Of a stretch of DNA of 64,000 nucleotides, positions 53,722 through 62,598 are shown one piece after another. The stretch covers positions 1-64,000 of the forward strand of contig JAPOWK010000115.1 in NCBI GenBank assembly GCA_026707665.1, written 5' to 3'. The notes under the pieces were generated by a model that worked only from the letters and a program-made list of their open reading frames with translations, was not told where the DNA came from and searched no databases. Both the position numbers and the translations under genes were made by a program. The DNA comes from Chloroflexota bacterium (lineage in GTDB: Bacteria; Chloroflexota; Anaerolineae; Aggregatilineales; Phototrophicaceae). Position 1 is the first letter of the stretch, and every line of letters begins with the position of its first letter.

Positions 53722-55152
53722 TTATTCCAAAAGTGCGCGGAAACGCTCGTAATGCTCATCCCAGGCGGCTGCGTTCTGCGGCTCGAAGCGGACGAGATCA
53801 GGCGCGCCGCTCAGCATGGCGCGGGCTTCGGCGACGCTCCCTAATTCGCCGATGGCGATCAGCTGGGCGATGGCGTTGCCGGTCGCAGTCGCTTCCGCCG
53901 GTCCGGCGATGACCGGGCGCCCGATGGCATTGGCTGTCATCTGGTTGAGCAGGGCGTTCTGCGAGCCGCCGCCGATGATATGCAGCAGGTCCACTTCGCG
54001 CCCGGATACCGCCGTCAACTGCTCCAGCACGTAGCGATACTTGTAAGCCAGGCTGACGTAGACGGTCGCCATCACTTCGGCGTCGTTTTCCGGCGCCGGC
54101 TGCCCCGTTCGCCCGCAATAGTCGATGACGCGCGCAGGCATGTCCCCGGGCGGGAGGAAAAGCGGGTCGTCAGGTTCAATGAAAGCTTGGAAGGGCGCGG
54201 CCGCCTGCACCATCGCCGTCAATTGGGCGAAGCTGTAATCGTTACCGGCCGCCTTCCAAGTCGCTCGGCACTGATCGACTACCCAAAGCCCCATGATATT
54301 TTTCAGCAAGCGCCAGGTCCCATCATAGCCGCCCTCGTTGGTGACATTGGCTTCGTAGGCGGCATCGCTGATGATGGGCTCGTCCAGCTCCAGCCCGAGC
54401 AGGCTCCAGGTGCCGCTGCTCAAATAGGCGGCTTTTTCCGATGAGCTGGGCATGGCGACCACGGCGCTGCCGGTGTCGTGGCAGGCGGGCAGGATCACAT
54501 CCATGCCTTGGTAGGCGCCAATCTTCGTGCCCGGCGGCACTATCGGCGTCAGTATGTCAGACGGGATGCCGACCGCGGCCAACAATTCGCGATCCCAATC
54601 GGCGAGCGCCGGGTTGTAAAGCTGCATCGTGGTGGCTTCGGTGAATTCGCAGGTGGCAGAGCCGGTCAGCCAATAGTTGAAAAGATCGGCGATCGTCAGC
54701 ATGGAAGCGGCGTGATCAAGCAATGGGCTGCCATCGCGGATGCTAGCCGCCAGTTGATAAAGGGCGTTGAGCGGCATGAACTGAATGCCGGTTCGCGCGA
54801 AGACTTCGCGGCGCGGCATGCGCTCGAAGACCCAGTCCATAGCGCCATTCGTGCGTGGATCGCGGTAGTGATAGGGGTTGGCCAGCAACTGGCCCGCGCT
54901 ATCGAGCAAGGCGTAATCGACGCCCCAGCAGTCGAGACCGATGGAAGCGGCCTCGCTTACGGCGGCGATGCCGGCGGTGATTTCATGCCAGAGGCGCAGC
55001 ACATCCCAATGCAGATTGTTCGGCGTCTGCACCGGGATATTGGGAAAGCGGTGGATCTCATGCAGATTGAGCTGGGCGCCATCAAAGGCGATATCCATCA
55101 CGCGACCGGATGTCGCGCCGAGATCAATGGCGATGACATGTGCCGCGCTCAC
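53722..55152 (-). CDS. rhaB: Rhamnulokinase (FGGY family)
   Basis: The 476-residue FGGY kinase has the ATP-binding loop IDLGATSGRVM at the N-terminus, GLDCWGVDYALLD and, in the C-terminal half, LHIIGGGSQNALLNQMTANAIGRPVIAGPAEATATGNA. This pattern is closest to rhamnulokinase rather than fuculokinase. It phosphorylates L-rhamnulose at C1, feeding the class II aldolase 5.5 kb downstream. An isomerase (RhaA) is not present, although an isomerase may lie elsewhere. A good promoter precedes it at 55268-55296. Confidence 0.85.
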   Translation of the reverse strand: MSAAHVIAIDLGATSGRVMDIAFDGAQLNLHEIHRFPNIPVQTPNNLHWDVLRLWHEITAGIAAVSEAASIGLDCWGVDYALLDSAGQLLANPYHYRDPRTNGAMDWVFERMPRREVFARTGIQFMPLNALYQLAASIRDGSPLLDHAASMLTIADLFNYWLTGSATCEFTEATTMQLYNPALADWDRELLAAVGIPSDILTPIVPPGTKIGAYQGMDVILPACHDTGSAVVAMPSSSEKAAYLSSGTWSLLGLELDEPIISDAAYEANVTNEGGYDGTWRLLKNIMGLWVVDQCRATWKAAGNDYSFAQLTAMVQAAAPFQAFIEPDDPLFLPPGDMPARVIDYCGRTGQPAPENDAEVMATVYVSLAYKYRYVLEQLTAVSGREVDLLHIIGGGSQNALLNQMTANAIGRPVIAGPAEATATGNAIAQLIAIGELGSVAEARAMLSGAPDLVRFEPQNAAAWDEHYERFRALLE

Positions 55153-55267
55153 AGCCGGCCCCGCGGTCGATTCGTAATGTCGTGTGAAGATTTACATCGG
55201 GATTCAGACTTCATAGGTATTCAATTGGCACTCTGCAATCGCTAATGACGGCGAAAGAATTTCTGCA

Positions 55268-55296
55268 ATTATAGACGCATCCGCGCCTTTTGTCAT
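55268..55296 (-). promoter_or_regulatory. Sigma-70-type promoter for the kinase-transporter operon
   Basis: On the minus strand: -35 ATGACA (55296-55291), 17-bp spacer, -10 TATAAT (55273-55268). This leaves a leader of about 110 nt before the rhaB start at 55152. The leader holds two ATTGCAGA half-sites that may bind a regulator. Confidence 0.65.
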
Positions 55297-55317
55297 ATTG
55301 GAGGAATGAGGCAGGCG

Positions 55318-55989
55318 CTACGTGTTCTGTCTCCGCTCGATGCGTCTGACGAGCTCCACGTTGAAGTCTTCCAGGGTGGTGATGTGGGCATCGGCCAGCG
55401 CCAGGACATCGTCGGTCAGGGGATAATCGGGGCTGGGCGCGGCCACGGCGAACATGCCGGCCGCCTTCAGCGCTCGCAAGCCGTTGGCTGAATCTTCAAT
55501 GCCGAGGCTGACCGCTGGCGCGACGCCGAGCTGCTTCAGCGCTTCGAGGTAGATATCGGGCGCCGGTTTGCCGCGCGGCACTTCATCGCCGTAGATCATC
55601 ACTTCGAAGACTTGGTCGAGCCCGGTGATGCGCAGCACCGCTTTGATGATGTCGGTTGGTGAGCCGGAGGCCAAGCCGATGCGAAAGTGCCGCTTGAGAT
55701 GCGCGACCGATTCGAGCGCGCCGGGGCGGGCAGGCATTCGCTCTTCATATTGGGCGATCACGCGCGCCTTCATCTCGGCGATGATCGCTTCAATCGGCTC
55801 GTCGAGCGCCAGCTTCTCTTGCATCACAGTCGCCCAGCCGACGGTGCTCCGTCCCATCGCCAGCCGCTGAAACTCGTCGGTCCAGACGAGTCCGCGGTCG
55901 CGCGCAAATTCGACGCGCGAATTGTCCCAGTAGACTTCGCTATCGACCAGCACGCCGTCCATGTCGTAGATGATCGCTTCGATTGGCAT
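55318..55989 (-). CDS. HAD-superfamily phosphatase/beta-phosphoglucomutase-like
   Basis: The 223-residue protein has the HAD nucleophile motif IYDMDGVLVDSE (D9, D11), GLASGS (motif II Ser), K in PRGKPAPDIY and LGIEDSANGLRA (motif IV Asp). The helical cap is of phosphoglucomutase type. The ATG at 55989 is chosen because AGGA is 6-7 nt upstream; an earlier ATG overlaps a REP. In this locus it may dephosphorylate or isomerise a sugar phosphate. Confidence 0.87.
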   Translation of the reverse strand: MPIEAIIYDMDGVLVDSEVYWDNSRVEFARDRGLVWTDEFQRLAMGRSTVGWATVMQEKLALDEPIEAIIAEMKARVIAQYEERMPARPGALESVAHLKRHFRIGLASGSPTDIIKAVLRITGLDQVFEVMIYGDEVPRGKPAPDIYLEALKQLGVAPAVSLGIEDSANGLRALKAAGMFAVAAPSPDYPLTDDVLALADAHITTLEDFNVELVRRIERRQNT

Positions 55990-56014
55990 GATACTGTCCT
56001 GTTTCTGAATCGGC

Positions 56015-56081
56015 GGGCGAGCCACCGGCTCGCCCCTACAGCTTTTGCATGGTGGCGGGCGACCTGATAGGTCGCCCCTAC
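56015..56081 (-). repeat. Two REP-like palindromes in direct orientation
   Basis: 56015-56039 is GGGCGAGCC, ACC, GGCTCGCCC, CTAC. 56057-56081 is GGGCGACCT, GAT, AGGTCGCCC, CTAC. They separate the HAD gene from the mutarotase gene. Confidence 0.78.
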
Positions 56082-56114
56082 ACCGCTGGAATGCGGCGAC
56101 GTGGAATCCGGCGG

Positions 56115-56552
56115 TTAGACGGCTTGATCGGCTGGCGGATCGACGACGCCGATGGTGAGCAGGATATTGGCGTAGACGCGCTGCTCACCGGTGGCGATCA
56201 CCAGGCAGCAGTCCTCTTTCTTCGCTTCATCGTAGAAGGTGAAGCGTTCCAGCGGCGTCAGCTCGACATCATCGGGCAGGAGCTTGCGGAACTCGGCGTA
56301 GATGCTCGGCTCGGGGCCATCGTGACGCGCCATGACCCGGGCCGCCTCCACCGGTGTGACGCTAAGGACCGCTTCCAGTACGTCGGTGACGGTCACGATG
56401 CCGGGCGCCAGATTGAGGTATACGCGCTCCGCCAGCGGGTTCGCGCCAGTTTCGAAGGGATAGTTGCCATCGGGGATCAGGATGGTGCTGCCATGCCCGG
56501 CCGAGCCCAGCGCGCTCAGAATCTGCGGGTGGATCAGTTTCGCGTCGATCAT
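56115..56552 (-). CDS. RbsD/FucU-family sugar mutarotase
   Basis: The 145-residue protein begins MIDAKLIHPQILSALGSAGHGSTILIPDGNYP, with the family's catalytic His20 and Asp28, and ends in a Tyr/Asn-containing strand (QRVYANILLTIG). FucU interconverts alpha and beta anomers of L-fucose, RbsD those of ribose; the context favours a deoxyhexose. It is the first gene of the minus-strand sugar locus. Confidence 0.88.
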   Translation of the reverse strand: MIDAKLIHPQILSALGSAGHGSTILIPDGNYPFETGANPLAERVYLNLAPGIVTVTDVLEAVLSVTPVEAARVMARHDGPEPSIYAEFRKLLPDDVELTPLERFTFYDEAKKEDCCLVIATGEQRVYANILLTIGVVDPPADQAV

Positions 56553-56592
56553 CAGTTGTAGTCTTTCCTTAAGATTCCAGAATACGGTTTTC

Positions 56593-56763
56593 GGGCGACT
56601 CGGTAAGTTGCCCCTACATTTGCGACTTGGCGGGCGACGCTTTCACCGCATGTACGGGCGAGCCGGCGGCTCGCCCCTACGAATTCTGATTTGCGGGCGA
56701 CCGGATGGCGCGCGTAGGTCGCGTAGACACAGACCGCCGACACTGCGCTTCGGCAGCGCCTAC
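56593..56763. repeat. REP cluster with nested 22-bp element
   Basis: 56593-56617 is a decayed REP and 56656-56680 an intact one (GGGCGAGCC, GGC, GGCTCGCCC, CTAC). 56694-56763 is a complex copy containing GGTC, GCGTAGACACA, GACC, GCC at 56717-56738 followed by a second CGACACTG fragment. The cluster reaches the 3' end of the MOSC gene. Confidence 0.75.
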
Positions 56764-57290
56764 AGCTTGGTGATTGGATCGCCGACTTTGATCTCGCCGT
56801 CTTGAACGACGTGGGCGTATACACCGCGGCGTCGTTGGCGCGCGCCTTCTTCGGTGGCGGTCCATTTGCGCGCATGCCCCCCGAAGCGGCGGGCGAACTT
56901 GGTGCAGCCGGTATGGGGCAGCGTCGATATTTGCATGACCACTTCGCCGAGCTGGATGCGGGCGCCGGGCGGCAGGTTGTCCTGCGAGATGTCGAGATCG
57001 ACGAAGAGCTGGTCGCCGGCTTCCGCCCAGCGCGCCTTGTCCCCAGCGAGCAATTGCGCCACGCGCGAATTCATCAGCGTGATTTGCGCCTCGATCTCAT
57101 CGCCGTGGCGGCGCAGCCAGTCATCGCCCAGCAGACCGGCCTCGGCGCTGAAGGCAGCGCGCTGCAAGGGCTCGCGCTGATCGGGCGCGGGGCGGCGCAC
57201 GATCAATTCCACCCTGCCATTATCTTGCGGCGAGGGTTCAGTCTTCGCCCAGCGCTCCTCCAGGTTTTCGATTGTTGCTGTGGCTGCCAT
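56760..57290 (-). CDS. MOSC-domain protein
   Basis: The 176-residue protein carries the MOSC-fold pattern: AEAGLLGDDWLRRHGD (metal/sulfur loop), TGCTKFARRFG (the conserved cysteine) and RRRGVYAHVVQDGEIKVGD. These are related to molybdenum cofactor sulfurase C-termini. The ATG at 57290 has GGAG 7-8 nt upstream and is preferred over one 36 nt upstream. It may bind pyranopterin or carry sulfur; the specific partner is unknown. Confidence 0.82.
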   Translation of the reverse strand: MAATATIENLEERWAKTEPSPQDNGRVELIVRRPAPDQREPLQRAAFSAEAGLLGDDWLRRHGDEIEAQITLMNSRVAQLLAGDKARWAEAGDQLFVDLDISQDNLPPGARIQLGEVVMQISTLPHTGCTKFARRFGGHARKWTATEEGARQRRRGVYAHVVQDGEIKVGDPITKL

Positions 57291-57476
57291 TGTGATTCTC
57301 CGGGATTTCATCGGCTTCGTGAACAAGAACTATAGACGAAAACGCGCGAATTGTCTTGATGATTCTGGCGTGGGGCGATGAAATTGTCGGGCACACCCAA
57401 TGGCGAAATGCACCCTAGTTTTCACCACAGAAGTAATTTCAAGTAAGTAGTGAGAATTCTGATTCGCCGCTATTTT

Positions 57477-57541
57477 ACCCCATCCCCCGGCCGCTTCCCG
57501 CCGGTCGATGTCTACGTGACCCAGCGAGCTAGGGAAGGGGA
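57477..57541 (+). repeat. G/C-rich hairpin repeat with nested 22-bp element (occupied copy)
   Basis: The same family as 21894-21940, but with 22 extra bases between CTTCCC and CAGCGAGCTA. The insert at 57500-57521, read on the minus strand, is GGTC, ACGTAGACATC, GACC, GGC. Confidence 0.85.
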
Positions 57542-57678
57542 GATCACTAGCGCGGCTGTATTCGCATGACTAACTTGGTTCTACTGAGGAAAGGAGGGAA
57601 CATAGAGAACAAAGAGGGCTCTGCCACGATTTTCGCGGCGGCTTTCTGCGGATGTAGTAGCGCAAGTGAGGCCTAATT

Positions 57679-57699
57679 GTTACGATACAGGTTCGTAAC
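57679..57699 (+). promoter_or_regulatory. Inverted repeat upstream of the aldo/keto reductase gene
   Basis: GTTACGA - 7 nt - TCGTAAC, perfect arms, 31 nt before the ATG at 57730, with a TGTATAGG element just downstream. The shape suits a dimeric regulator; the regulator is not identifiable. Confidence 0.5.
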
Positions 57700-57729
57700 G
57701 ACTGTATAGGACAAGGAGTCGGCATACTG

Positions 57730-58728
57730 ATGGCAATTGAACACAGACGTTTGGGCAAGCATGGGGTATTGGTCAGTAATCTCTGCTTGGGCACGATGAA
57801 CTTCGGCTGGCAGACCGCAAAGGAAGATGCCTTCGCTATCATGGATCGGGCGCTGGAGTTTGGAATCAACTTCTTCGACACGGCTGATGTTTATGGCCGG
57901 CAAGTCGAATACGGTCTGACCGAAGAGATCATCGGCGAGTGGTTCGCCCAAGGCGGCGGGCGTCGAGACGCCGTCGTGCTGGCGACCAAAGTATTCAATC
58001 CGGTGAGCCGCAAAGAATACTTGCCCGAGCCCAATCGAGACGTCCGAAGCCTCTCAGCCTATAAGATTAGCAAGCATTGCGATGGCAGCCTGGAGCGATT
58101 GCGGACCGACCGCATCGACATTTATCAGATGCATCATGTCGATCGCGACTGCCCCTGGGAAGAGACCTGGACGGCCTTCGGCAGCCTCATCGGGCAGGGC
58201 AAGGTCGTTTATGTCGGCTCGAGCAATTTCGCCGGCTGGGATATCGCCACCGCCTGCCACGAAGCGGCTTGGCTCCGCATGCTGGGCTTGGTCAGCGAGC
58301 AGAGCATCTATCACCTGGACAATCGCGCCATCGAGTTGGAAGTCATCCCCGCCTGCCGGCATTATGGCTTGGGGCTGATCCCCTGGAGTCCGCTGGCTGG
58401 CGGATTGCTGGGCGGCGCGCTGGAAAAGGTGGAGACGGGGCGGCGCAGCAATCCAAGCATGGTCGCGCGCGTCGAGGCGAAGCGGAGCCAACTGGAGGCT
58501 TATGAAGAGCTCTGCCGCCAAATCGGCCATCCGCCGGGCGAGGTCGCTCTGGCTTGGCTGCTGCATAATCCGGCCGTCAGCGCGCCGATTATCGGCCCGC
58601 GTACAATGGAGCAATTGGAAAGCGCCGTCCGCGCTACCGAGATCAGCCTGGATGGCGAGACGCTGGATCGGCTGGACAAGATCTTTCCCGGTCCGGGCGG
58701 GGAAGCGCCGCAGGCTTATGCTTGGTGA
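57730..58728 (+). CDS. Aldo/keto reductase
   Basis: The 332-residue TIM barrel has the catalytic tetrad visible: D50 and Y55 in FFDTADVYG, the lysine of VVLATKVF and the histidine of QMHHVD. The C-terminal NADPH-binding segment includes PIIGPRTMEQLESAVRA. It belongs with the voltage-channel-beta/YajO-like reductases that reduce sugar aldehydes and similar carbonyls. AAGGAG is 12 nt from the ATG, slightly long. It stands alone behind its own likely operator. Confidence 0.92.
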   Translation: MAIEHRRLGKHGVLVSNLCLGTMNFGWQTAKEDAFAIMDRALEFGINFFDTADVYGRQVEYGLTEEIIGEWFAQGGGRRDAVVLATKVFNPVSRKEYLPEPNRDVRSLSAYKISKHCDGSLERLRTDRIDIYQMHHVDRDCPWEETWTAFGSLIGQGKVVYVGSSNFAGWDIATACHEAAWLRMLGLVSEQSIYHLDNRAIELEVIPACRHYGLGLIPWSPLAGGLLGGALEKVETGRRSNPSMVARVEAKRSQLEAYEELCRQIGHPPGEVALAWLLHNPAVSAPIIGPRTMEQLESAVRATEISLDGETLDRLDKIFPGPGGEAPQAYAW

Positions 58729-58854
58729 GAGGCGCGTTTACGCGGCTTCATTCGGGACCTGAGAGCTGGTGTTTATCGCGTTAACTTGAATTACATGGCG
58801 GCGATCTATATCATATAGGTACCGGTTCGCCATATGAACGAACAGGAGCATGAG

Positions 58855-60015
58855 ATGAAAAACTTGACGATTGGCTCATTGCGGCGCGTAATCATGGTAG
58901 TTGTGGTCGGGCTCTTTCTCTTCGCCGGGCAGACGGCGCTGGCCAAGGATATCCATGTTCGAGGCGATTGCGACCTGCGCGATGCCATCCGAGCGGCCAC
59001 TTACAATACGGCAATCGGCGGCTGTGTCGCCGGCGCGGGCCCCGGCGATATCATCTACTTGTATGAAAACCTCACGCAGAGGCGGACGCTCCCCGAAATC
59101 ACGACAAACATCACCTTGGACGGCAGGGGCCGCAGCGTGACCTTCAAAGATCGTGTCCCCTTTGTTGTAAACGAGGGCAAGCTGACCCTGCAGAATATCA
59201 AGATCCGTTTCGAGATGACGCGGTCGGGAGACGTGGTGACCATCGACGAAGGCGCCTTGACATTGGCGAACGCCTACTTCCATGATTGCACCGGTGGCAT
59301 GGAGGTGGATGGAGAAAGTACGATTGAACTGCTGGGAGGCTATGGTGTTTGTGGTCACTCACGGGATGTCATCTGGAAGTGGTTCGGTTATGAACCGCCG
59401 CGGCCGCCAACCTGCACAGAACTGAGCGACGCGGTCGTCACGGCGGCTCAAGGCTTGGATAAAGGTGTTCAGTGTCGGGATGTTAGCGCGGCCGGCGTCG
59501 GGAATCAGACTGTGTATGACGCGGGCTTTATCGCCGCGGTCGATATATGGGGTGACTTGGGTCCCGGCGTGGAGATTTGCTTCCCCCAGATTGGCGCGCT
59601 CATGTTTCTGGACGCGGCGGAGGCGCCACGCGTGGCAAGATCGCTGGCATCGTCCGGTGTTAATGGTATGACCTGCGCATCGGTGAATCGCGCCGGGATG
59701 GTTGTGCTGGTGCGGGGCCAGCCTACAACTACAGCGGCGCCAGCCGTCGTTTCAGAGCCAGAGCCAGCGCCGGAGCCAGAGCCGGAACCAGAGGCGGTGG
59801 CAAGCGAGCCGATGGTTGATGGCTGCCCAATCCATACGACGGGTCATATCAATTTCCGCGCCGAGCCTTCACTGGATGCTGAGAAGCTCGGTGTCGTCCG
59901 TCGTGGCACCACCGTTGGCGCGATCTCGCGCATCTGGGGTTGGTACCAGATCAACTTTCAAGGGCGGACCGGCTGGATCGGCGGCAAGTACGTCGACAAC
60001 ATCGGCGACTGCTAA
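58855..60015 (+). CDS. Secreted CSLREA-like / SH3b-domain protein
   Basis: 386 residues from the ATG at 58855 (AGGAG 6 nt upstream; a second ATG lies 21 nt earlier). Signal peptide MKNLTIGSLRRVIMVVVVGLFLFAG-QTALA is followed by CDLRDAIRAA, which matches the CSLREA motif that opens right-handed beta-helix domains of Chloroflexota surface proteins. A short helix-like repeat region (to about residue 165) precedes a middle domain with several cysteines. A Pro/Glu linker (EPEPAPEPEPEPE) leads to a C-terminal bacterial SH3 domain (GHINFRAEPSLDAEKLG...WYQINFQGRTGWIGGKYV). Probably cell-wall or matrix associated. Confidence 0.8.
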   Translation: MKNLTIGSLRRVIMVVVVGLFLFAGQTALAKDIHVRGDCDLRDAIRAATYNTAIGGCVAGAGPGDIIYLYENLTQRRTLPEITTNITLDGRGRSVTFKDRVPFVVNEGKLTLQNIKIRFEMTRSGDVVTIDEGALTLANAYFHDCTGGMEVDGESTIELLGGYGVCGHSRDVIWKWFGYEPPRPPTCTELSDAVVTAAQGLDKGVQCRDVSAAGVGNQTVYDAGFIAAVDIWGDLGPGVEICFPQIGALMFLDAAEAPRVARSLASSGVNGMTCASVNRAGMVVLVRGQPTTTAAPAVVSEPEPAPEPEPEPEAVASEPMVDGCPIHTTGHINFRAEPSLDAEKLGVVRRGTTVGAISRIWGWYQINFQGRTGWIGGKYVDNIGDC

Positions 60016-60072
60016 GAGCCTGCAAGAATTGATGCCGGGCATACGAAAGGCGCTGTTCGCCGGGAATCTCGC

Positions 60073-61329
60073 CTAGCGGTCGCCTTGGTAGGCTCGCCAC
60101 AGCAATTCCGCGATGTGCATGACCGGCAGCGGATTACCGAGTAGGGCAAGCTGCTGGCGCAGTTGCGTGATGCAGCCGATATTGCCGGAGGCGACTAGGT
60201 CGGGCTCGGCGGCCAGGATGGACTCGACCTTGCGCCGCCCTAGCGCCGCCGCAATGTCCGGCTGGTCAATGTTGTAGGTGCCGGCCGAGCCGCAACACAT
60301 ACCGGCGTCGGCAATGCTCAAAAGGCGCAGATTGGGGATCTGCCGCAGCAGGGTGCGGGGCTGGCTTTGAATGCCTTGAGCGTGCAAAAGATGGCAGGCA
60401 TCCTGATAGGCGACGCGGCGCTCGCTTTTGAAGCCGGCCGGCGCAAGCAGCCCGAGTTCCGCCAGATAGGCGCCGAAATCCATCACCCGGTCGGCGAATG
60501 CAGTCGCGCTTTCGGCATCTGGCTCGCCTTTGAATAGCAGTTCGTAATCGTTAATGCCGGAGCCGCAGCCGGCGGCCGTGGTGATGATCGCGTCAATATC
60601 GCGGGGAAACACAGTGAAATTCCGCCGCGCGATCTTTTGCGCCTCCCTCTCCGCTCCGATATGCAGCAAGATGGAGCCGCAGCAGCCGGCGTCGGGCGGG
60701 CTATGCACTTCGATGCCGTTGGCCGCCAGCACTTGGGCCGCGGCGTAGTTAATTGCCGGCGCCAGCACTTGCTGCACGCAGCCGGGTAGCAGCGCGACAA
60801 CTCCCCGTCGCTCACCTTGCGCTGGCAGGACCGGGGGCAGGGGCAATCGAGGCGGCAATTTTTCTGGCAGCAGATTGAGCATGGAAGCGAAGGCGGCGGG
60901 CAACGCGTCGCTGATTACCCGGCCGATTGCTCCCGTTTGCGCCGCCAGCCGAAAGCGTTTGGGGTAGGGCAGCGCTTCGATCACCAGCTTCCGCGCCAGC
61001 GCGTCCAGCGGCGGGCGTCGCCGCGATTCTTCCTGCGCGCCACGATAGCTCACGAGTAGATCGCCATATTCAACGCCGGAGGGGCAGGCGGGCACGCAAG
61101 CCATGCAGCCGAGGCAGCGATCGATATAAGGCTGCGCGTCTTGCGCCTCGAGCCGTTCTTCCAGCACGTTCTTCATCAGGTAAATGCGGCCACGCGGTGA
61201 ATCCATCTCTTCGCCGAGCAGGCTGTAGGTGGGGCAGGCTGCCAGGCAGAAGCCGCAATGCACGCATTTTTCGATGGCGGTCGCCATCTCCGGCGCTCTC
61301 AGGTCATCGCTTTGTATCTGATGTCTCAT
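60073..61329 (-). CDS. glcF: Glycolate oxidase iron-sulfur subunit
   Basis: The 418-residue protein has two ferredoxin-type [4Fe-4S] motifs, C22-x2-C25-x2-C28-x3-C32 and C72-x2-C75-x2-C78-x3-C82. Two cysteine-rich CCG domains follow (DAGCCGSILLH and DAGMCCGSAGTYN). The start at 61329 is preferred because the 30 nt upstream belong to a dispersed repeat. It passes electrons from GlcD/GlcE to the quinone pool. It is 204 nt downstream of glcE, a gap filled by a composite repeat. Confidence 0.92.
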   Translation of the reverse strand: MRHQIQSDDLRAPEMATAIEKCVHCGFCLAACPTYSLLGEEMDSPRGRIYLMKNVLEERLEAQDAQPYIDRCLGCMACVPACPSGVEYGDLLVSYRGAQEESRRRPPLDALARKLVIEALPYPKRFRLAAQTGAIGRVISDALPAAFASMLNLLPEKLPPRLPLPPVLPAQGERRGVVALLPGCVQQVLAPAINYAAAQVLAANGIEVHSPPDAGCCGSILLHIGAEREAQKIARRNFTVFPRDIDAIITTAAGCGSGINDYELLFKGEPDAESATAFADRVMDFGAYLAELGLLAPAGFKSERRVAYQDACHLLHAQGIQSQPRTLLRQIPNLRLLSIADAGMCCGSAGTYNIDQPDIAAALGRRKVESILAAEPDLVASGNIGCITQLRQQLALLGNPLPVMHIAELLWRAYQGDR

Positions 61330-61348
61330 GTTCTGTCTTTCGCTGTAG

Positions 61349-61474
61349 GGGCGGTTCACCCCTCACCCCCCAGCCCCCTCTCCCACAAGGGGAGAGGGGG
61401 AGCTACGCGCAGGCAGACGCAAGGTATTTTACGTGGGCGGCGGTATTGTCGCGCGTGTGTCTACAGATTTCGCT
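61349..61474 (+). repeat. Composite repeat (unoccupied copy)
   Basis: The counterpart of 24024-24170, but without the 22-bp nested element: the hairpin reads CCCACAAGGGGAGAGGGGG directly. It sits inside the glc operon between glcE and glcF. Confidence 0.85.
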
Positions 61475-61533
61475 ACTAGTAATTCTGTCAAATGAGTGGC
61501 GCCATGAGAACGTGATTATAGCACGTCGGTCCC

Positions 61534-62598
61534 TTACACCAGTTTGCCATGCGGGTCGAGCACTTGCTTCACACGAGAGGCCAGCACATTTTCGACCGGC
61601 GCGCCAATGACCGCCGATTCGACGGCGCCACGCAGGCACAGCCCGGTCAGGCTGCAGGCTTGCAAAGCGTCGTCGACTTGGCTCAAATTTTCAGTCGCCA
61701 CCCAGGCGACGTTGCCGCCCACGCCATAACGTCTTTGCGCCGCGGTTATCCGGCGATCAAAGTCGGGAACCTGCTTTGGCGAAAGCGCGACTTTGACCAG
61801 GTGGGCGCCCCTCAGGTCCGCGAGCGGATCCCAAAGCGTCACGCTATCGTCGAGTTCGGCGATTTTAAGGAGTGATGTGTGGCTCATCACGGCGGCTGAG
61901 AAGCGCTCGAGGCGCTGCGGCAGAGTCTCGTCAAAGCCGGCCAGGCGTGTCAGCAACTGCCAACTGTTCTCAAGCGGCTTGAGGTCAAGAGCATCGAGTT
62001 CAAAGATGTTTTGATTGATGAAGTAAATGGCGGCCAGCGCGTCTTCCAGGCGCTCGTAGTCAAAAGCCAGGCTGCGGAAGCGCGGCACATCGGGGAAGAC
62101 CTTGAAGGTCAGCTCAGTCATGATGGCGTAGGCGCCCAGGCTGCCGACGAGGAATTTACTCAGATCGAATCCGGCCGAGTTCTTGACGACTTTGCCGCCG
62201 ACGCGAAAAGCCCGCCCCAAGCCATCCACCACTGCCGCGCCCAGGATGAAATCGCGCACACCGCCGTAGCGATAACGGCGCGAACCGGACAGGTTGCCCG
62301 CCACTGTTCCGCCAATGGTAGCGGACTCTGGCAGCAGCGGATCGCAAGGCAGGTATTGCCCCTGCTCGCGCAGCGCCGCCGACAGCTCTCGAACCGGTGT
62401 GCCGGCGCGAACGGTCACGGTGTATTCTGCGGGCTGATATTCGATGATGCCGCTCAGTTTTGTGAGATCGGCGTGGGTTGCGCCGTTAAGGCCGCTGTGC
62501 AGCGCCGTCTTGCTGCCGTTGCCGATGGCGTGGATTCGCTCGCTGTCACGAACGAGCGCTTGTAGCTCGGCGACTGAGGCGGGCGCGCTGACCGTCAT
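61534..62598 (-). CDS. glcE: Glycolate oxidase FAD-binding subunit
   Basis: The 354-residue FAD-linked oxidase (FAD_binding_4) has [44 protein letters not shown] (flavin-binding loop) and [29 protein letters not shown]. It is shorter than GlcD, as usual for GlcE. Its ATG overlaps the glcD stop by 4 nt (ATGA), so the two are translationally coupled. Confidence 0.92.
   Translation of the reverse strand: MTVSAPASVAELQALVRDSERIHAIGNGSKTALHSGLNGATHADLTKLSGIIEYQPAEYTVTVRAGTPVRELSAALREQGQYLPCDPLLPESATIGGTVAGNLSGSRRYRYGGVRDFILGAAVVDGLGRAFRVGGKVVKNSAGFDLSKFLVGSLGAYAIMTELTFKVFPDVPRFRSLAFDYERLEDALAAIYFINQNIFELDALDLKPLENSWQLLTRLAGFDETLPQRLERFSAAVMSHTSLLKIAELDDSVTLWDPLADLRGAHLVKVALSPKQVPDFDRRITAAQRRYGVGGNVAWVATENLSQVDDALQACSLTGLCLRGAVESAVIGAPVENVLASRVKQVLDPHGKLV

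Larger units (their letters stand above)
57291..57729. other. Divergent intergenic region with repeat and operator-like site
   Basis: It contains a G/C-rich hairpin with nested 22-bp element (57477-57541), an A/G-rich stretch (GAGGAAAGGAGGGAACATAG), and an inverted repeat before the aldo/keto reductase (57679-57699). No gene seen. Confidence 0.7.
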